Shown: positions 11,501-24,117 of the stretch, piece by piece
How the letters are laid out: every line of letters begins with the position of its first letter
How positions within the stretch are numbered: the stretch's first letter is position 1
Assembly (NCBI RefSeq): GCF_003254395.2
Contig: NC_037652.1
Coordinates: 6,581,501 to 6,645,500, forward strand
DNA length: 64,000 nucleotides
Origin: Apis mellifera
Lineage: Eukaryota; Arthropoda; Insecta; Hymenoptera; Apidae
Reading direction: 5' to 3'
The notes under the pieces: generated by a model
Databases searched by the model: none
What the model was told of the DNA's origin: nothing
Seen by the model: the letters and a program-made list of their open reading frames with translations, nothing else
Translations under genes and position numbers: made by a program

Positions 11501-11823
11501 CTATCGCGCGCGAAATATCGAGCGGAGAGAAAAAATCGAGAAACTCTTTGATAAAATGTAATCTTTTTTAAATTTCGATCGCTCGAAATATCGGTCGATT
11601 CGGCAAAAAGATCGATGAGAGCTTATTTGTTATAAATAAATGGTTGTACGTACCTGACCGCATTTCCGGCCAACAGGGTTACCGGGTCGATGGTAAAACT
11701 GAGAAACTTGGGATCGGTGACGGCAACGGGCTCGTTCAGATCGATCCCCAACGTTATTTTCTCGGCCGAGGAGTAATTGCGAATTACGAGGAGAAGGAGC
11801 GAGAAGAGAAAAGTTTGCTTCAT
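4108..11823 (-). CDS. Heparanase-like GH79 glycoside hydrolase with a very long C-terminal extension
   Basis: Twelve exons, all joining in phase: 11654-11823, 11079-11221, 10811-10849, 9958-10131, 9674-9881, 9428-9552, 9218-9351, 8879-9144, 8660-8810, 5758-8577, 4662-5681, 4108-4575. They encode 1905 residues. Start ATG 11823 gives a signal peptide (MKQTFLFSLLLLVIRNYSSA). GH79 hallmarks follow in order: FLSFTID, LSPAYLRLGG, GLDVIA, WQLGYEP, AITWHP, LWIAES, VIMRQP, DYWVSLLHKTLVG, FWIIPNLKIKSC. The two expected carboxylates are kept: acid/base Glu176 (in YEP) and nucleophile Glu288. Their spacing of 112 is close to the 118 in human heparanase (225/343). The Asn that normally precedes the acid/base Glu is Tyr. 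In this family the enzyme cleaves heparan sulfate, so a secreted or lysosomal site is expected, but activity here is unproven. Human heparanase ends after the equivalent of FVIRNAKVAAC (543 residues). Here residues 471-1905 continue as charged, mostly disordered sequence. Assignment to the heparanase family is firm; the joins of exons 3 and 7 are the weakest. Confidence 0.88.
8660..11823 (-). other. GH79 catalytic region, exons 1-9
   Basis: These nine exons encode residues 1-470: signal peptide, TIM-barrel halves and the C-terminal beta domain. Exon 3 (10811-10849) is only 39 nt. Both of its flanking introns are phase 1, so skipping it would keep the frame. Introns 4-9 are 68-121 nt, typical of compact insect genes. 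The acceptor of exon 7 (CATTCGAAG) follows a (TAA)n/(ATT)n microsatellite instead of a normal pyrimidine tract. Potential N-glycosylation sites include NAS, NLT, NAT, NDT and NDT. Confidence 0.85.
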
Positions 11824-11936
11824 TTCGTCGCGATCGATATCGATATCGGGTATTAACTTTCCATTTCCAAAAAGTGTCGAAAATGTGTTGGCGCACGCGG
11901 GACGCACGTTTGTGTCGCGGCAACGTTTTTATTCGC

Positions 11937-11942
11937 ACTGAG
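11937..11942 (-). promoter_or_regulatory. Candidate initiator of the heparanase-like gene
   Basis: The minus strand reads TCAGTG, matching the arthropod Inr consensus TCAGT, 117 bp upstream of the ATG. The flank is CG-rich and there is no clear TATA box about 30 bp upstream. The assignment rests on the motif and its distance only. Confidence 0.35.
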
Positions 11943-12296
11943 CGACACGATGGTTGGAAAAAATAATAAGCGGAGTCGTCAATCGACAGAAGTGGCACGA
12001 GGAGTGGAGGTAGAGCGCGTTCACAAGCAATTTTGAAATCGCTTGCGAGAATTGCGTAAAAAAAAGAAAAAAGAAAAAAAAGGAAAAAAAAGAAGAGAAT
12101 TGGGAGTAGCGCGAATTGCACGCGCAGCGGAATCCGTTTCGAATCGGTTGTCGAAACTTCGATACGAAAGAAAATTCGATATCGTGTTTTTTGTCCGATT
12201 AAATATAAAATTAGGATGTTGAAAAATGGCGTGCGACGAAAATGGTGGATGAGCTCGATCGAGAGAGGTTGATTGATAAATAAATAGAGACGAACG
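11943..12296. other. Intergenic spacer between the heparanase-like gene and the distal cpx 3' UTR
   Basis: About 350 bp, with an A-rich block on the plus strand near 12058-12095. I see no open frame worth calling, and no transposon or RNA gene. Confidence 0.5.
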
Positions 12297-12316
12297 GGTT
12301 GGTAACACGATTGACT

Positions 12317-12322
12317 TTTATT
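12317..12322 (-). terminator. Distal poly(A) signal AATAAA, candidate end of the cpx transcript
   Basis: The minus strand reads GTAATAAAAGTC. It is the last AATAAA before the 5' end of the heparanase-like gene, and a long plus-strand poly-T tract lies just upstream in transcript terms. A proximal alternative lies at 23520-23525. Confidence 0.35.
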
Positions 12323-13524
12323 ACATTTTTTTTTTTTTTCATTTTTTTTTAGAACTAAATAACATAAACGCATATTTCTGGTTAATTCACTTTTGTTTAT
12401 TACTCGTAATATTACTATTGTATTAAGAGCTATAACGATGAGGCGCGCCCCTAAAAATCATTTTCATGCTTTATCATTTTTTTTTTCTTTTTATATACTT
12501 TTTTTTTCATTTTTTTATTTCTCTCTTTTTTTTTTTTTGTTAAACCTCACTTTTTATTTTTCTCTCTCTCGCGTTTTGTGTGTCCTTCATCCCTCCCGCC
12601 GTGAAAGCTAAAAGAAACGCCGTGAATTTCTCGTACAACGTAGGAAGAGGAAAGCTCGATTATCCTTCTCTTTTCTTTTCCTTTTCTTTTTCTTTCTCCC
12701 TTTTTTTGATTTTATTCCCCGCTTCGTTATCGTTTTCGTTCTTCTTTCGGAGACTCTGATTTCGGTGACTCTGTCGCCTCCTCCTTGATACTTGAAATTT
12801 TTTCCCTGTTCCGTTTTTATTTTCTTTTTATTCAGTTATGAAGGAAAGATGGGCAGGAAACGCGATCTGTGGAGGAAGAAACTCCGAAAACGCGTTTCCT
12901 GTTTCCTTCCCTGGCTCTCTCTATTTATTTTTTTTCTTTTTTTTTTCCCATCGTTTCAAGGGTCAAGAGGAGAGTCGAAGTAGAGAAAGTAGGACTCTAT
13001 GCATTTTTTACGCGTAACCAAGAGCCGAGATCGTGCTCAGGGGGATGGGTTTGACGGGGGATGTTCACGGGTACAACTACGAAATCTTATCTGTCTCTTG
13101 TTTTGTGTTTCGTGTGAGAATGGTGGTTTCGTGATGTCGGTGTATATTCGCTCCTCCATTAACCTTTTATTTGGCACGACTATTTTAATTTGGCCGTTTC
13201 AATATCTTTCGAATTTTTTTTCTATATACATATCGATCGAAAATCGAAAAAAATCTCGATTAAATCAAATTAAGACGAGATATTGATTACTTTTTGCTCG
13301 AAATATGTTGATAAAGAAAAAAAAGAAAAAGTTATTCGAAAAAATAAATTTCTTTACTTTCTTTCGACTCGCTAAATAAAGGGTTAACTTTTTCACGCGC
13401 ATGTATGTGTATCCGTGTAGGTGGTGTGAATAAGTGGTCGCTTATTATCTAGGTTACTTTATTTTTATATCAGTGTTTATGTGTATATATATATTATACA
13501 TAATCTAACAACAATATATAATAT

Positions 13525-13537
13525 TATCATCATCATT

Positions 13538-13573
<36 letters not shown>
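13525..13573. repeat. (ATC)n microsatellite
   Basis: About 16 trinucleotide units with one interruption, within the inferred cpx 3' UTR. Confidence 0.9.
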
Positions 13574-14312
13574 GATCCATTCGGCGTTACTTGTTTTCCT
13601 CTTCGAAAGTTACGTTAATAATATATTGAAACGATCAATTTCTCCATTCTAGTTCCAGCGATTCACTCACACTATTACAAGGTAATCTTTTACTATTCCC
13701 CTCTCTGTTGATGTACGAAGCTCTCTTTACCACCCCTTTTTATTAAGAATTTCCCCCCCCCCCCGTTATTATCTGCCGAGCAAGGTTCGTGCGATTTTTA
13801 GGCATTCGAAAGAAGCCCCCGAATATGCCCTTCTCTCATCTTCACCAATCTTCTCTCCCCTAATTAATTTTTCATTCCCCTCGACGTTTTCTTTTTTTTC
13901 TTCTCTATTTTTGTCTTTTCTATTTTTTTTCTGTCTTTCTTTCTTTTTTTTTTTTTTTCTTTTTTTACATCGTTTCTCCTATCACTTGCGTGCTCAAATC
14001 CTTATACACGGATTAACGATTACAATAAAATTATTGGTCGTTGCATGCAGCTAAAAAATGCTTCGCATCTTCGAAATATTATAAAATTACACAGAGATCG
14101 ATGTGAACGTACGGGTTGCAATTACGCAATAACTTCGAACTTTTTTTTTTTTCTTTGCTCGAAGTTACGCAGTAGTGTCGACTTTTTTTTTTTTTATCTA
14201 TTTCCCTTTTTTTTTTATCCTTTATCTTTTTTCTCCTTTGTTACATCTATTATTATTACTTTGGCGCGATCCCCGATCGAAAGTCTCGTATCGCGCACGT
14301 ATTGTTTGTGTT

Positions 14313-14362
14313 CGTATGTATGCGTGTATGCGTGTATGCGTGTATGCGTGTATGTATGTGTG
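14313..14362. repeat. (GTATGC)-type minisatellite
   Basis: Tandem GTATGCGT units grade into GTATGT, within the inferred cpx 3' UTR. On the minus strand this is a CGCATACA run. Confidence 0.85.
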
Positions 14363-14449
14363 CCTGATCACCCTTACAGATGCGCTCACAAGTGGTCTGA
14401 CGTGTGCGTGATGTACGCGTGATGTAGTTTTTCTAATTTTTCTTTCTTT

Positions 14450-14474
14450 CCCTCCCTCCCTCCCTCCCTCCCTT
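14450..14474. repeat. (CCCT)n microsatellite
   Basis: Six or more CCCT units are followed by a C-run and a T-run, within the inferred cpx 3' UTR. Confidence 0.85.
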
Positions 14475-14610
14475 CCCCCCTCGGTTTTTTTTTTCTTTGT
14501 TGTATAAGACAAAACGCATAACATTTAATAATTATAGGCATCCGTAGTATTGCTTCTCGGTTCAACGAATTTACGAAGATACCGGGGCACGGTACACAGG
14601 TGTGATCTGC

Positions 14611-14648
<38 letters not shown>

Positions 14649-14692
14649 AATTATTATTATTATTATTATTAATATTATTATTATTATTATTA
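14611..14692. repeat. (ATT)n/(ATTATC)n compound microsatellite
   Basis: ATTATC units pass into more than 15 ATT units with two single-base interruptions, within the inferred cpx 3' UTR. Confidence 0.9.
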
Positions 14693-15282
14693 CGTCACGT
14701 AACACGGTGAAACACGGCCGTTTTCACACGATTCACACGGAAACGGAAGAAGAGGAGGAGAAGACATCGTCGACGACGGGCACGGAGGACGTATAAACGC
14801 GCGTATAATTCCTCCGTTCCGTGCAATAATTCAGGAGCGGCCTCCCTCCTCCTCCTCTCCTCGAAAGCGAGCGCGTCGATTTCACACACATTTTTAATTC
14901 CATTTTCCGAAAGAAATTCTGGAAGAAAACAAACGGACGAAAATCCAATTTTCGGGGAAGAAGGTTTTTTCGGTTCGGTTCAATTATTCATCCCGCCTCC
15001 GTTTCGCCACGAATGGGCGAGACACGGGCGGGTTTGACATTTCTTTTCTTTCTTCTTTTCTTTCTTCTTCTTCCTCGAGAGAAGAGAATTCTGGAATTTT
15101 TCGCGCGCTCGAAGTGAATTGGATTTTCTTCTCCGTTTCCGGATGGACAATGGCGGCTCGCCGATCAACAGAGAAATGGAGTTTTCGCGGAATCGAGCGA
15201 GACAGCCGTTTGCGTTTTTTTTACACCGTGTTCCACTATGGAACCCCTATAAATCCGAAAAATCGCACAAGTCCGCTCGAAG

Positions 15283-15314
15283 ATGGTGGTGGTGGTGGTG
15301 GTGGTGGTGGTGGC
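15283..15314. repeat. (GGT)n microsatellite
   Basis: About ten GGT units, followed 40 bp later by a 20-bp poly-A run. The open frames across it are artefacts of the repeat. Confidence 0.9.
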
Positions 15315-18278
15315 ACGTATTATCCCTCGTCGTCGAATGGCAGCTGTTTGGAAAAAAAAAAAAAAAAAAAAAGAAGAATTGCTCGTTCCTCGCGTTTGTC
15401 TTTTATCTTCATCGAAAACTCGCCGATTATCTCTATAAGAGATCCCATCCCCCTCCTTCTCTTTTTTTTTCTCATTCCCTTTTAACGTCGTCTTCGTTTT
15501 TCGTTTGTTCGGCAACTCCCCTTTGCACGTATGTATACAAAGACTACTAACGACTTACTTACTTAACATCGTGATTTCTCCCCCACCCCTCCCCCTCCCC
15601 CCTTTGGTCTTTTTTATTCAACTTCTTTTCCTTTCCTTTCCTTTCTCTTCTCCTTTGTTTTTCTTTCCCTTCCCTTTTTTTCCCCTCGAATTTTCACCCG
15701 GTATTTTCTCAACGGTATTTCTCTCGCTTATCGTCCACAACATACATTTACCAAACGTTTACAACCGTTTTAGTTCCATCGCTTTGTTCTTTATTCTTTT
15801 TTCTTTCTCTCTCTCTTTTTTTTTTATTTTATTTTTTTTTTTTTTTAATTTTTTTTTTTTATATATATATTTTTTCCCTTTTCTTTTTATTTATTTGAAC
15901 GCATTGAAAAAACACACGTGCGAACGCGTTTTTTTACATTACGCAACGATCGTCATCGAGATCACCCTCATAGTGTAAGAGATCATAACAATAGTACGTT
16001 GATTTAACATTAAAGTTTATCATTATTACTTTATAATGCGTTGTGTCGTTGTCTCTGAATAAGTCGAGTCGGTTCTTTCTCCAGTTCCCTTGCACCACGG
16101 CAATTAATTAATTTTTAACCCTTCCTTCTGAAATTTTGAGAAACCCCTTCGTTCCCTTGCCTTTTCATTTCATTTTTCGTTTCGTCGAATAATAAAATTC
16201 GGATCCGAAATTAAAGACGTGCAGGGGTTTTTGCAGAGAAGAATACGGTTTCTCTCTTCTCCCCTTTCGCGATATTTGTGGAAAAAAAAAAAAGAAACTC
16301 ACCTCTTCGTGTCTTTTACGTTCAATCGAAGATTTAAATTTCGAACAAGAAGAAAAAAATCGAGCTCAAATTAAAAACGAACAAAAAAATTCCTCTTCCT
16401 TCCCGGAATTTTGAAAAATCCTCTCTCTAGTTTCGCAGTTAGAGTTTCTGTCCAGGGATCGAAGGCAAAAATCGGGGACAAAAAAGGTGTCGCAAATTTC
16501 CAAAGGGAACGCAGCATCTGCATCTCGTCTTCCATTCCTCGCTCGTTTCGCTAGAACGAAACCACGAATAACGAAAAATCTTTCGGTTATTCTAAACGCA
16601 GGTCTAGGTAATACGCGAGACTATGTACATGAAGAAAAGAACGTTGTGTTAACACCTGTCGTTAAATAATCTTAACGTTTCGGCGCATTATCGTACCTCT
16701 AAACGCGTTCTTTTCGTTAATTTTCTTCTTACTCCTCTTTTTTTTTTCTTTTTCTATTTATTTTATTCTTCTCTCTCTCAAGTTACAACACTCGTTACCT
16801 AAGGAACCTAAGGAGGGTCCGTTAACTCTATCTTTTACAATATTAATTCCACGCGTGTCTCGTTTCGACGAGTCAGTTGTACTTTTCTAGCGAGTACTAC
16901 TTTCTAATTTATAATATCCAATTCGTCGAGATCGGTTGAAATCGTGACGAAAGTTGGTTTTTTCGTTATATATATATAGATAATAGAATTCTCTCGACGT
17001 GACACGTCGAAAACGAGACTCTATTATTTTCTTTTTTTTTTTTTCTTTTATTCATTTTGTTTGTTTGTTTGTTTTTTTTAATCACGATCGTCTAAAACAC
17101 GAATCAAGTAGATTTATTAAAGTATCACTTGCCACGTGCCGCGTATAGGCTTAGGGTGGCTCGATAGGTAAAGGGTGTGGTGAAGGACAGAGCAATAAGT
17201 GGAATAGTTTGATTTGATTGAAACGTGTGCAAAGTGGAGGATTTGAAAAAAAAAAGAAGAAATTAAGAAAGATAGATCAGCTCGTACCTAAAAGATGAAA
17301 GATAATCATGAAGAGGAGAAAGAATAATATTGCGGAATAATTTCCACGCGACTGGATTTTTTTTCTTTTTTCTTTGGAATTTTGATTCCTCTCAAAATTC
17401 GTTCCTACGATTCTTGCTTCTGTTTTTGATTTTTCGGACCGCGTTTTTCTTTTCCGTGTTTCATTCAAGTCATCACACAAAGGAAGATCGAAACTTCGCC
17501 TTTTAACCCTGAATGTATATCGTCGTATTTTTCTCTTCTACTTACTTGCGCAACGACACTTGTTAAACGTTGAATTTCGCGTTGCCGTGACAATTTGGTG
17601 GATGAAAATTTGATCTCTGGTTGAATCTGGCGGTAGTGAAAAATCGTCGGCGAACGGCCTGCTCGTATCTCGACAAATTAATACAAACAATGGATGCGTT
17701 TGTATAATGCGTTTAAAAAAATATTTCGATTATACATAGGAACTTACACAGAGATAAATCATTGACACGTTGATCACATCGCTTTTTTTTTTTTTTTTTT
17801 TTTTAGGTTTAAATCAAATTTAGAAACGAAACAAAAAAGGCACACAGAGCTTTCGAATTTTGAATTTACGATGTATAATGCGAGGAAAGAAAGAAAGAAA
17901 AAAAAGGGGGGGGCGGGGAAAATGTCAAAAGCTAGACTAGATATTTAACATCGACTACGAGGACGAAGTATATCGAAGTATATTGATCACATCGAGAAAC
18001 AACAACGACACACGACATTAATCAGCGATAACAATAGCGTAAGACTTCTTTTTTTTTTTTCTTTTCTTTTCTTTTCTTTTTTAATTATTTTTTATTTTAT
18101 TTATCGTTCGCTTTTACGCGTGACGCATGCATTAAAAGTAGTCGTGACTTTAAAGAGCATACAGCGTTAGTGGACACATCGAGCGAGAAGGCATATATAT
18201 ATATATATACGAGACGACAGGCAGAGAGAAAAAAAGTTTGTTTACCTTTAGGAGGAAAGGACGAGTGAGAGAAGAGGA

Positions 18279-18284
<6 letters not shown>

Positions 18285-18312
<28 letters not shown>
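18285..18312. repeat. (GA)n microsatellite
   Basis: A GA run in a purine-rich stretch. Similar runs lie at 19316-19342 and 19706-19731, all within the inferred cpx 3' UTR. Confidence 0.9.
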
Positions 18313-18314
<2 letters not shown>

Positions 18315-21300
18315 CGAAACAGAGAGGAGGACAGACAGAGAAATAGTTAAAGAGAGCGCAAGGAAATGGGGAAACAGTCTATTGTTTTTAACGCTATACA
18401 CTGTTGTGTTCCTGTGTTGCAAGTTTCAATCTGTTTCTGGAATTGTCGGGGTTTCATTTCTTTGTCGCCCAATTGATCGCTTTCCTTCTCTAATTCTCGA
18501 TCGCGAATATGATTTCGCTTGGATGTTGCACCGAAACTCATGCCACTTCTTTAACATCGAAACGCGGATGACGCGGACAATGACTCAACACACTCCGTAT
18601 AGTAACTATTAGAATATTATTCAATTCAACTTATTTGTGTCTCGTTATTATTATTATATTTATATTATCGAAAAATTCGCAAGGAAAAACATACGAGCGT
18701 ATATCTCTCTCTATTAGAATCAAATATATAGTTATAATGTATACACCTTTGGATTAATTAATCGTGTAATTGACTTCAAGTGTTATATCAAGATTAGAAT
18801 CGCACAGAAGAAATCTGAATCTGCGAGACAATTACTTTTTTTTCGGGACTGGGGAGGGGGAGAGAAGGGGAAGGGAGGGGGGAAGAGTGTGTGTGAGGAT
18901 TCGGTCGATCGGTCGGTAAAGGGGAAAATATGCTTGGACGGGGGAGGAAAAGGGCGCATTTTCTTTAAAAGGAATAAGGGAACGAGGGAGAGCGTAGAAT
19001 AGAATCGTAGGTTCTAGGTACGTTTTAAAGCGTTTTTACAATCTAAAGAGATCGTTTACGGAGAGAAAGAATGCGAGTCTCTCCGCGGATCTTCGAAAAT
19101 CATCGCGATATGTCATCACACTCTACTCTCATTGGACTTTCTTCTTTGTTACTTTCGAGTAGCAAAATAACGGCGTTCTCTAGTTTTTTTTGATCTCTGT
19201 TACTTTTTTTTTCTCCTCCCCCCCTTTTTTCTTTATCTTTATAAGTCGACTGATCTTCGAAGATCTTACGCGCGATAAGAGAAGATCCAACCAACGACAT
19301 CGACATCGACAGACAAGAGAGAGAGAGAGAGAGAGAGAGAGACAGTTTGCATGCACGTTGAGACACGAAAGAGAGAGACAGAGAGAAGACAGACAGAGAG
19401 AAAGATAGAGAAAGAGACAGAGATATATATATAAAGAGAAAGAGAGATTATGTCAAGTAGATTCAGATGCGAAGCACGTCCACTTCGCTTTCTTGTTCTT
19501 CTTCCTTTTCTTTTTAATCGCCTCGTTCGATAGAAATTTATACATAGACGAGTTGAACGTTTTCTCGATCGCTGTTATCGTAAATATATCCAAATATTAA
19601 TGTTGGCAAATTTTATTTTTACTAATACAATTTTTTTCCAAACGATTTAAAGCGAGTAATTTTCGATTACGACGAAATGATTCTGTTCGCGGATCGAAAA
19701 GAAAAGAGAGAGAGAGAGAGAGAGAGAGAGGAAAGAAAAGAAATGACGAAAATAAAATCGAATCTACGCGCACAATCTACGCGAGAGTTTTTTTTTTACG
19801 CTCGTCGGTGAAAGTTCTCCGGCAATCCAGCTGGTCGAAGGGCTATATAAAGTCGAGCGGTGGAAACGTTAGAAAAGTTCTCGGTTTGTTTTTCGCGGAC
19901 AAACAGCTGCCAAGAGATATTTTACGGCAGTTCGAGTCACGGAAGAAAGGAGAGTTGAACACGGAAGAGGTTTTTCGAAAAGTTGGAAGGGGTAGGGGGG
20001 GGAGAGAGAGAGAGAGAAAAGCGCTGTCGGTTGAATTTCTCGTAGACGCTGAAACTTACTTTCTTTTCCCGCTCGTTTGGAGAATTTAGCGATCGAGAAA
20101 TCGTTTTTGGCGATATCGAGCGGCTCGGTTTTCTATAACGAGGCTGCGGCTCCTTGGCGATTTGCGTCATTGCTCGTTCGTAAATAATTATACAGTGCGC
20201 CCGAGTATAATATGGCTGGCCGGATAAAATAGTAGATCGTTAAAAGTTTCGAAATTTTTAATATCGTAAAGTATATTCTCCGCTCCCAATTACTCCAAGG
20301 TTCGAAGTTCGAAAAAAAAAAAGAAAAAAGTATCGACGCATTACCGAAGTTTGCGAAGAAACTTTCGTAAGCACTGGTGCTCTCGTATCTTTTTTCGATA
20401 GTCGAATTCTACCATCTTTTTATTTTAACTCCCTCTCCCGGAGTTGCGGAGGAATAAATCCGTGGACGTGCTCTCGAAGAACGGCGGCCGAGAATCGTGT
20501 GAACCGACCCTTTGAGAAATATGCTTTTAAACATCGTGTTCTTTTATACATCGAGAACGACAACAAGAGTGCACACAGAAAAAGCTGCGACATGCGTCCA
20601 TTTGCACGGAGGAAAAAAGTTAGTTTGGGCTAGAAGGCCTTTCCGACTTCTCACTTTCGACTGACGTTGAGGTTGCATTTTCCATTTTTAAAATAGGGAC
20701 GCGGTCCTTAAATGTAACACACGCTTAACTCGATGAGACGAGGAAAGCGTCTCTTTTTTTTTCTCTTTTTCTTTTTTCCAATCTCTTTTCTTCTTTCTTC
20801 CTCGTTTTGATTCCCTCGTTTCGCGTTTTACTTGCAATTTATATTGTTCGTCGGAGCGATTGAAATTTTCTTCTTCTCTTTTTTCCCTTTTCTCTTTTTC
20901 TTTTTTTCTTTAGAGTCGATGAATAACAATAATCTTTTGCTCGCGGCATATACATATGTATACACATACATATCGTCGATAAATGTTTTCCCTATGTTTT
21001 TTCCGAATGGTCAAGTATGATGGAGACGCGTGTTAGGAGAATCTCGAGCTCGCAAAGAAATCAGAAGATAGCCGTTGCTTCAGAGTCAGAATCAATCGAT
21101 AGATATACGAGAAGACACGCTCGATAGTTAAGAAGAAGAATATACAAGAATAGATCGGTTTCGTTTGAACGAGGTTACGATACAACGAATGTAAAAAAAA
21201 AAAAAAAAAAAAAAACACACACACTCTCTTCTCACGATCATCTCGAAAAAGAAGAAAAAAAAAAAAGGAAAGAAAAGAAAAAAGAAAGAAAGGAAAAAAA

Positions 21301-22452
21301 AAGAAAAAAAAAACAATTTCACGCGTTAAACGGCACGTTTATCTCGTTCGTAGGATTTCCTTTTCCATCGCGGCTTATCCTTCTTTTTTTTTATTTTTTT
21401 TTTGGCGTATCATACCCTATACATATACCAACTCAGAATCACGTTACACGACGTTACGCAAGAATCTACGTTACAATGTATATATCTTTAATTTAAACAG
21501 ATTATTTTTTTTTTTTTTTTTATTCTCAGTCTCTTCATTTAAACGTATCCGATCTTTCGATCGAAGGAACAAGAAACGTTCTCGAACGAAATTCGCCTTT
21601 CTTTTTTTTTTCTTTTTCTTTTTTTTTTTCTCTTTTTTCTTCCTCTCTCTTTCCGATTTTATTAAGTCTCTAAGTGTTACGCAATATGTGTATCCGTATG
21701 TGTGAGCATTTGAATTCCTCGTTTTTTTTTCTTTTTTTTTCTTTTTTTTTTTTTTAATATTCTCGTATATGTATAAGGCTCGCGTTACTTGCCGGCAGTC
21801 GATGCTCCGTCCATCCCGTCCACCATTGTTGACTCGTCCACTCGTCGTTCTCGGTGTTGCAACGCGTTTCGTGTGTTTTCCTTTTTTTTTTTTCTTTTTT
21901 CTCCACGAGACAACGAGAGACGGCGACGAGAGAACGTAGAGAAGCACAAGATGAAAAGATTGGTGAACCGGTTCGAGAAAGGATGAGTACTCAAATAGCT
22001 ACTTTGCTCGAACGTTTCCGGCGGTAACACCTGAAAACTTATTCCCCCTCCCCTCCCCTCCCCCCCAGCTAAGAACATCTCGATCTCGAATCGCGACACT
22101 CCTCTAAAAAACACTATTTCCCGTTTTTTTTCTAAACGAACATATTTTATTATCATCGGTTTTCTCTTCCTTTCATCTAACGATTAACCTACTATTTACT
22201 TTTTAATTACAATCTCGATAGAAACGCGCTGTATAAACGTGAAAGAAAGGCATTTCTTTTCTTTTTTTTTTTTTTCTTTTTTTTTCCTTTTTTTTTCTTT
22301 TATTTAATTTTTATTTCACCTATTTAATTCGTTTATTATGCATCTTTAAACGCGCGAGAGTCAGTGCTGCTCGATTCGTCGAGCTATTCTTAACGGCGCG
22401 TTTTTTTTTTTTAGCATTTTTTTTTCTATAACCGTTTTATCTATTTTTTTTC

Positions 22453-22503
22453 TTCTTCTTCTTCTTCTTTTTCTTCTTCTTCTTCTTCTTCTTCTTCTTT
22501 TTC
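22453..22503. repeat. (TTC)n microsatellite
   Basis: About 16 TTC units with TTT interruptions. The minus strand is a (GAA)n run, within the inferred cpx 3' UTR. Confidence 0.9.
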
Positions 22504-23197
22504 TCTTTGGTAATGTGTCCTAACTAAATTGTCCCTAAGTAATCGATCAGGTGTTACGCGTTTCGCTCGCGGATCGATCGCGATCGAGCTATATTGCCGA
22601 GAGGTAAAATTGGAAAAATTCGAATTTGGACGGAAGGGAGAGCAAGGGCCGCCGGTTACTTTTTCTTTCTCTCTTGTTGCTCGTTTTCCCGGATTAATCT
22701 TCTTCTTCTTTTTCTTTTTCTTTTTTTTTTTATTTCTCTCTCAGCTATCCTTCTCCGTCTTTTTCTTTGACGACGATCAAAAACTCTTTGGTCTCTTCTT
22801 GACTACGTAGTAGCCGTTTCTCGTGGCCCTCGATCCTTGTCTTAACTTTGTTTCTCTAAATATAAACATTTAATGATAACAATAATAAGAACAATGACCG
22901 CGGTAATAAACTATGAGAATAATTAATAACTCGAATAATAATAATGACTCCTTCTTCCATTCTGATCTCCTTGTTATTTGAACAGCCGTCGAACAAACTA
23001 GTGACTACGTAACTCTGCTACCGGTAGTTTCTCTTTTTTTTTTTTTCTTTTTTATTTTTTTTCATTATACCACTATACGTTCGAAAATTCACTAGAAACT
23101 TAGGTACTAATTTTACGTCTTTTTTTTTTTTCTTTTTTTACTTCTTTCATTTTTCTTATTCGTATATATATATATATTTTTTTTCCTCATTTTATAT

Positions 23198-23201
<4 letters not shown>

Positions 23202-23239
<38 letters not shown>
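23202..23239. repeat. (TA)n microsatellite
   Basis: A pure TA tract with a shorter one at 23163-23176, within the inferred cpx 3' UTR. Confidence 0.9.
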
Positions 23240-23240
<1 letters not shown>

Positions 23241-24117
23241 TATTTTTATTACGCACGCGCCCTTCGACGTCTCATTTACGCTATATAGATACCAGATTTT
23301 TTTCGCCTCCTCCCTTTCTTTTTTTTCCTTTCCTTTTCCTTTATCCTCGCCGATAGTCTCGTCTCTTTCCTCTCCTCGAATCGTAAGGCATAAAAACCAA
23401 TTCTCCCTTCTTTCGGATCGTCTTCGCCCTTCCATCTTTCTCTCCGAATATCTAATATTACCCGACTCTCATACTCATTTCCACTTTCTCGTGTCTGCCG
23501 CAATGTCCTCGCTTTTTTTTTTATTTCGTTCCCTAGTTTTTTTTTTTCCCCTATATTTTCTACGTACGCACGTTCTTCACTCGGTCGGTGCCAAATCCTG
23601 GAAACGGTTCATCGTCACTTTCGATCGTCACCCCTTTTTAAGTCGATTTAACCCGACGAACCGATTGCTTGGTTGCTTCGAAGATCTCTCGTCCTCCTCC
23701 CGCTCCCGTTCTCCAAAGAATCTCTCCACAGATTCTTCCGTTCCCAAGATCACCCCATACCAACGAATCTCTCGAATTCGGATTCGGATCGACAACCGCA
23801 ACGGACGACGACTCGAAACATCCCTATTATATATCATCATCGTCATCACCCCCTCCGATATTTCTCCCGTGAAAAATCGATGGTCCAATGTTGTCGATTT
23901 TTTCACCTCGATTTCGATCGCACGCCTCGATGAGATCGATCGGTCGAGACTCGGTGGACGGGGGGAGGCGGGGAGGGTGTGCGTGGTGTCCGGTCGCCAT
24001 CCGTGGACACGCGGTGACTATCTCGAATCGATTCTCGAACAACGAACAACACGACGAAGACGAAGACCGACGAACCGAAGACTACAACGACGACGACGAC
24101 GACGCTGAACCTTTCCT

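Noticed and set aside
14602..14796. Frames rich in Ile, Phe, Ser, Lys or Arg through 12-24 kb
   Set aside because: They are products of (ATT)n, poly-T, (TTC)n and (GA)n repeats.
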